DNA of 5,514 nucleotides from Candidatus Dojkabacteria bacterium (GTDB lineage Bacteria; Patescibacteriota; Dojkabacteria; B142; OLB20): contig JAGQLK010000086.1 in assembly GCA_020429485.1 (NCBI GenBank), positions 1-5,514 of the forward strand. Direction: 5' to 3'. Numbering within the stretch: position 1 is the stretch's first letter; every line of letters starts with the position of its first letter. Under the pieces are notes generated by a model that saw nothing but the letters and a program-made list of their open reading frames with translations, did not search any database and was not told the DNA's origin. Positions 5,344-5,514 of the stretch are shown here, piece after piece. Made by a program: the position numbers and the translations under genes.

Positions 5344-5372
5344 ATTCTATCATAGTTATATATAATTGTGAA
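5344..5372 (-). promoter_or_regulatory. Strong sigma70-type promoter for the small-ORF unit
   Basis: On the minus strand TTCACA (5367-5372, 5/6 match to TTGACA) is followed after 17 bp by TAGAAT (5344-5349, 5/6 match to TATAAT). TGA directly before the -10 makes an extended -10. This is the best promoter match in the window and predicts a start near 5336-5338. Confidence 0.65.
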
Positions 5373-5396
5373 TATCTAAATGATTAATTTAATTTA

Positions 5397-5425
5397 TTGA
5401 AAAGCAAATTGTTTTTTGTTAATAT
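5397..5425 (+). promoter_or_regulatory. Divergent plus-strand promoter candidate
   Basis: TTGAAA (5397-5402) and TAATAT (5420-5425) are separated by 17 bp. Matches like this arise easily in AT-rich DNA, but the site is well placed for the possible ORF starting at 5445. Confidence 0.35.
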
Positions 5426-5444
5426 TAATTACAAGTATGTAGAT

Positions 5445-5514
5445 ATGAATTGGTGGGCTTTGCAGCTCACGTTTTTTTTATTAATACTTAATATATTTTT
5501 TAGTAATTATAATT
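5445..5514 (+). CDS. Possible start of a divergent membrane protein (partial)
   Basis: An ORF opens at ATG 5445 and stays open to the window end (23 codons). It begins MNWWALQLTFFLLILNIFF, a hydrophobic stretch that would suit a signal anchor or first membrane helix. There is no Shine-Dalgarno sequence, but most genes here lack one. The putative promoter at 5397-5425 would give a very short leader. The fragment is too short to identify and may be chance; the sequence beyond 5514 would decide. Confidence 0.3.
   Translation, partial: MNWWALQLTFFLLILNIFFSNYN

Overview
The window is an AT-rich bacterial fragment (roughly mid-30s % G+C by eye) in which every confident gene lies on the minus strand, so the operons read right to left. 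Compact spacing, two TAATG stop/start overlaps, an SUF iron-sulfur module, a WecA/TagO-like transferase and a small 'LPPEFPL'-type membrane protein together suggest a Candidate Phyla Radiation (Patescibacteria) genome. That placement is inferred from gene style, not shown by a marker gene. The confident ORFs end in TAA or TAG, and nothing requires UGA recoding.

In transcription order, the right end (about 4876-5514) has little long coding sequence but much structure. A strong minus-strand promoter (5344-5372) leads into a roughly 390-nt unit. It holds a 5' stem-loop, a 14-bp perfect long-range inverted repeat (5289-5302 with 4953-4966), a second 21-nt inverted repeat (5210-5230 with 5028-5048), two local hairpins, and a 47-codon ORF for a single-span membrane peptide (5053-5196). 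That ORF has the only convincing Shine-Dalgarno sequence in the window. The unit ends in a U6 tract. A possible divergent plus-strand gene begins at 5445 and runs off the window.

Next comes a two-gene overlapping unit: a three-span membrane protein of unknown function (4339-4875) and a polyprenyl-phosphate sugar-1-phosphate transferase homologue (3146-4339). The transferase lacks two of the family's usual acidic residues. A [3Fe-4S]-type ferredoxin (2799-3080) follows, then sufC and sufB (1988-2728 and 528-1988, overlapping by one base), then a YcxB-like membrane protein (21-512). SufC is the ATPase and SufB the scaffold of Fe-S cluster assembly. The ferredoxin is a plausible client or electron donor. 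No sufD, sufS or sufU is visible, although the locus may continue beyond base 1.

The most interesting part is the nested inverted-repeat locus around the 47-aa membrane peptide. Its layout (5' and 3' ends that can pair, a small one-helix peptide with a basic tail, and structure that is better on the opposite strand) resembles type I toxin-antitoxin loci. It could equally be an undescribed structured RNA. This is a hypothesis from sequence inspection only.
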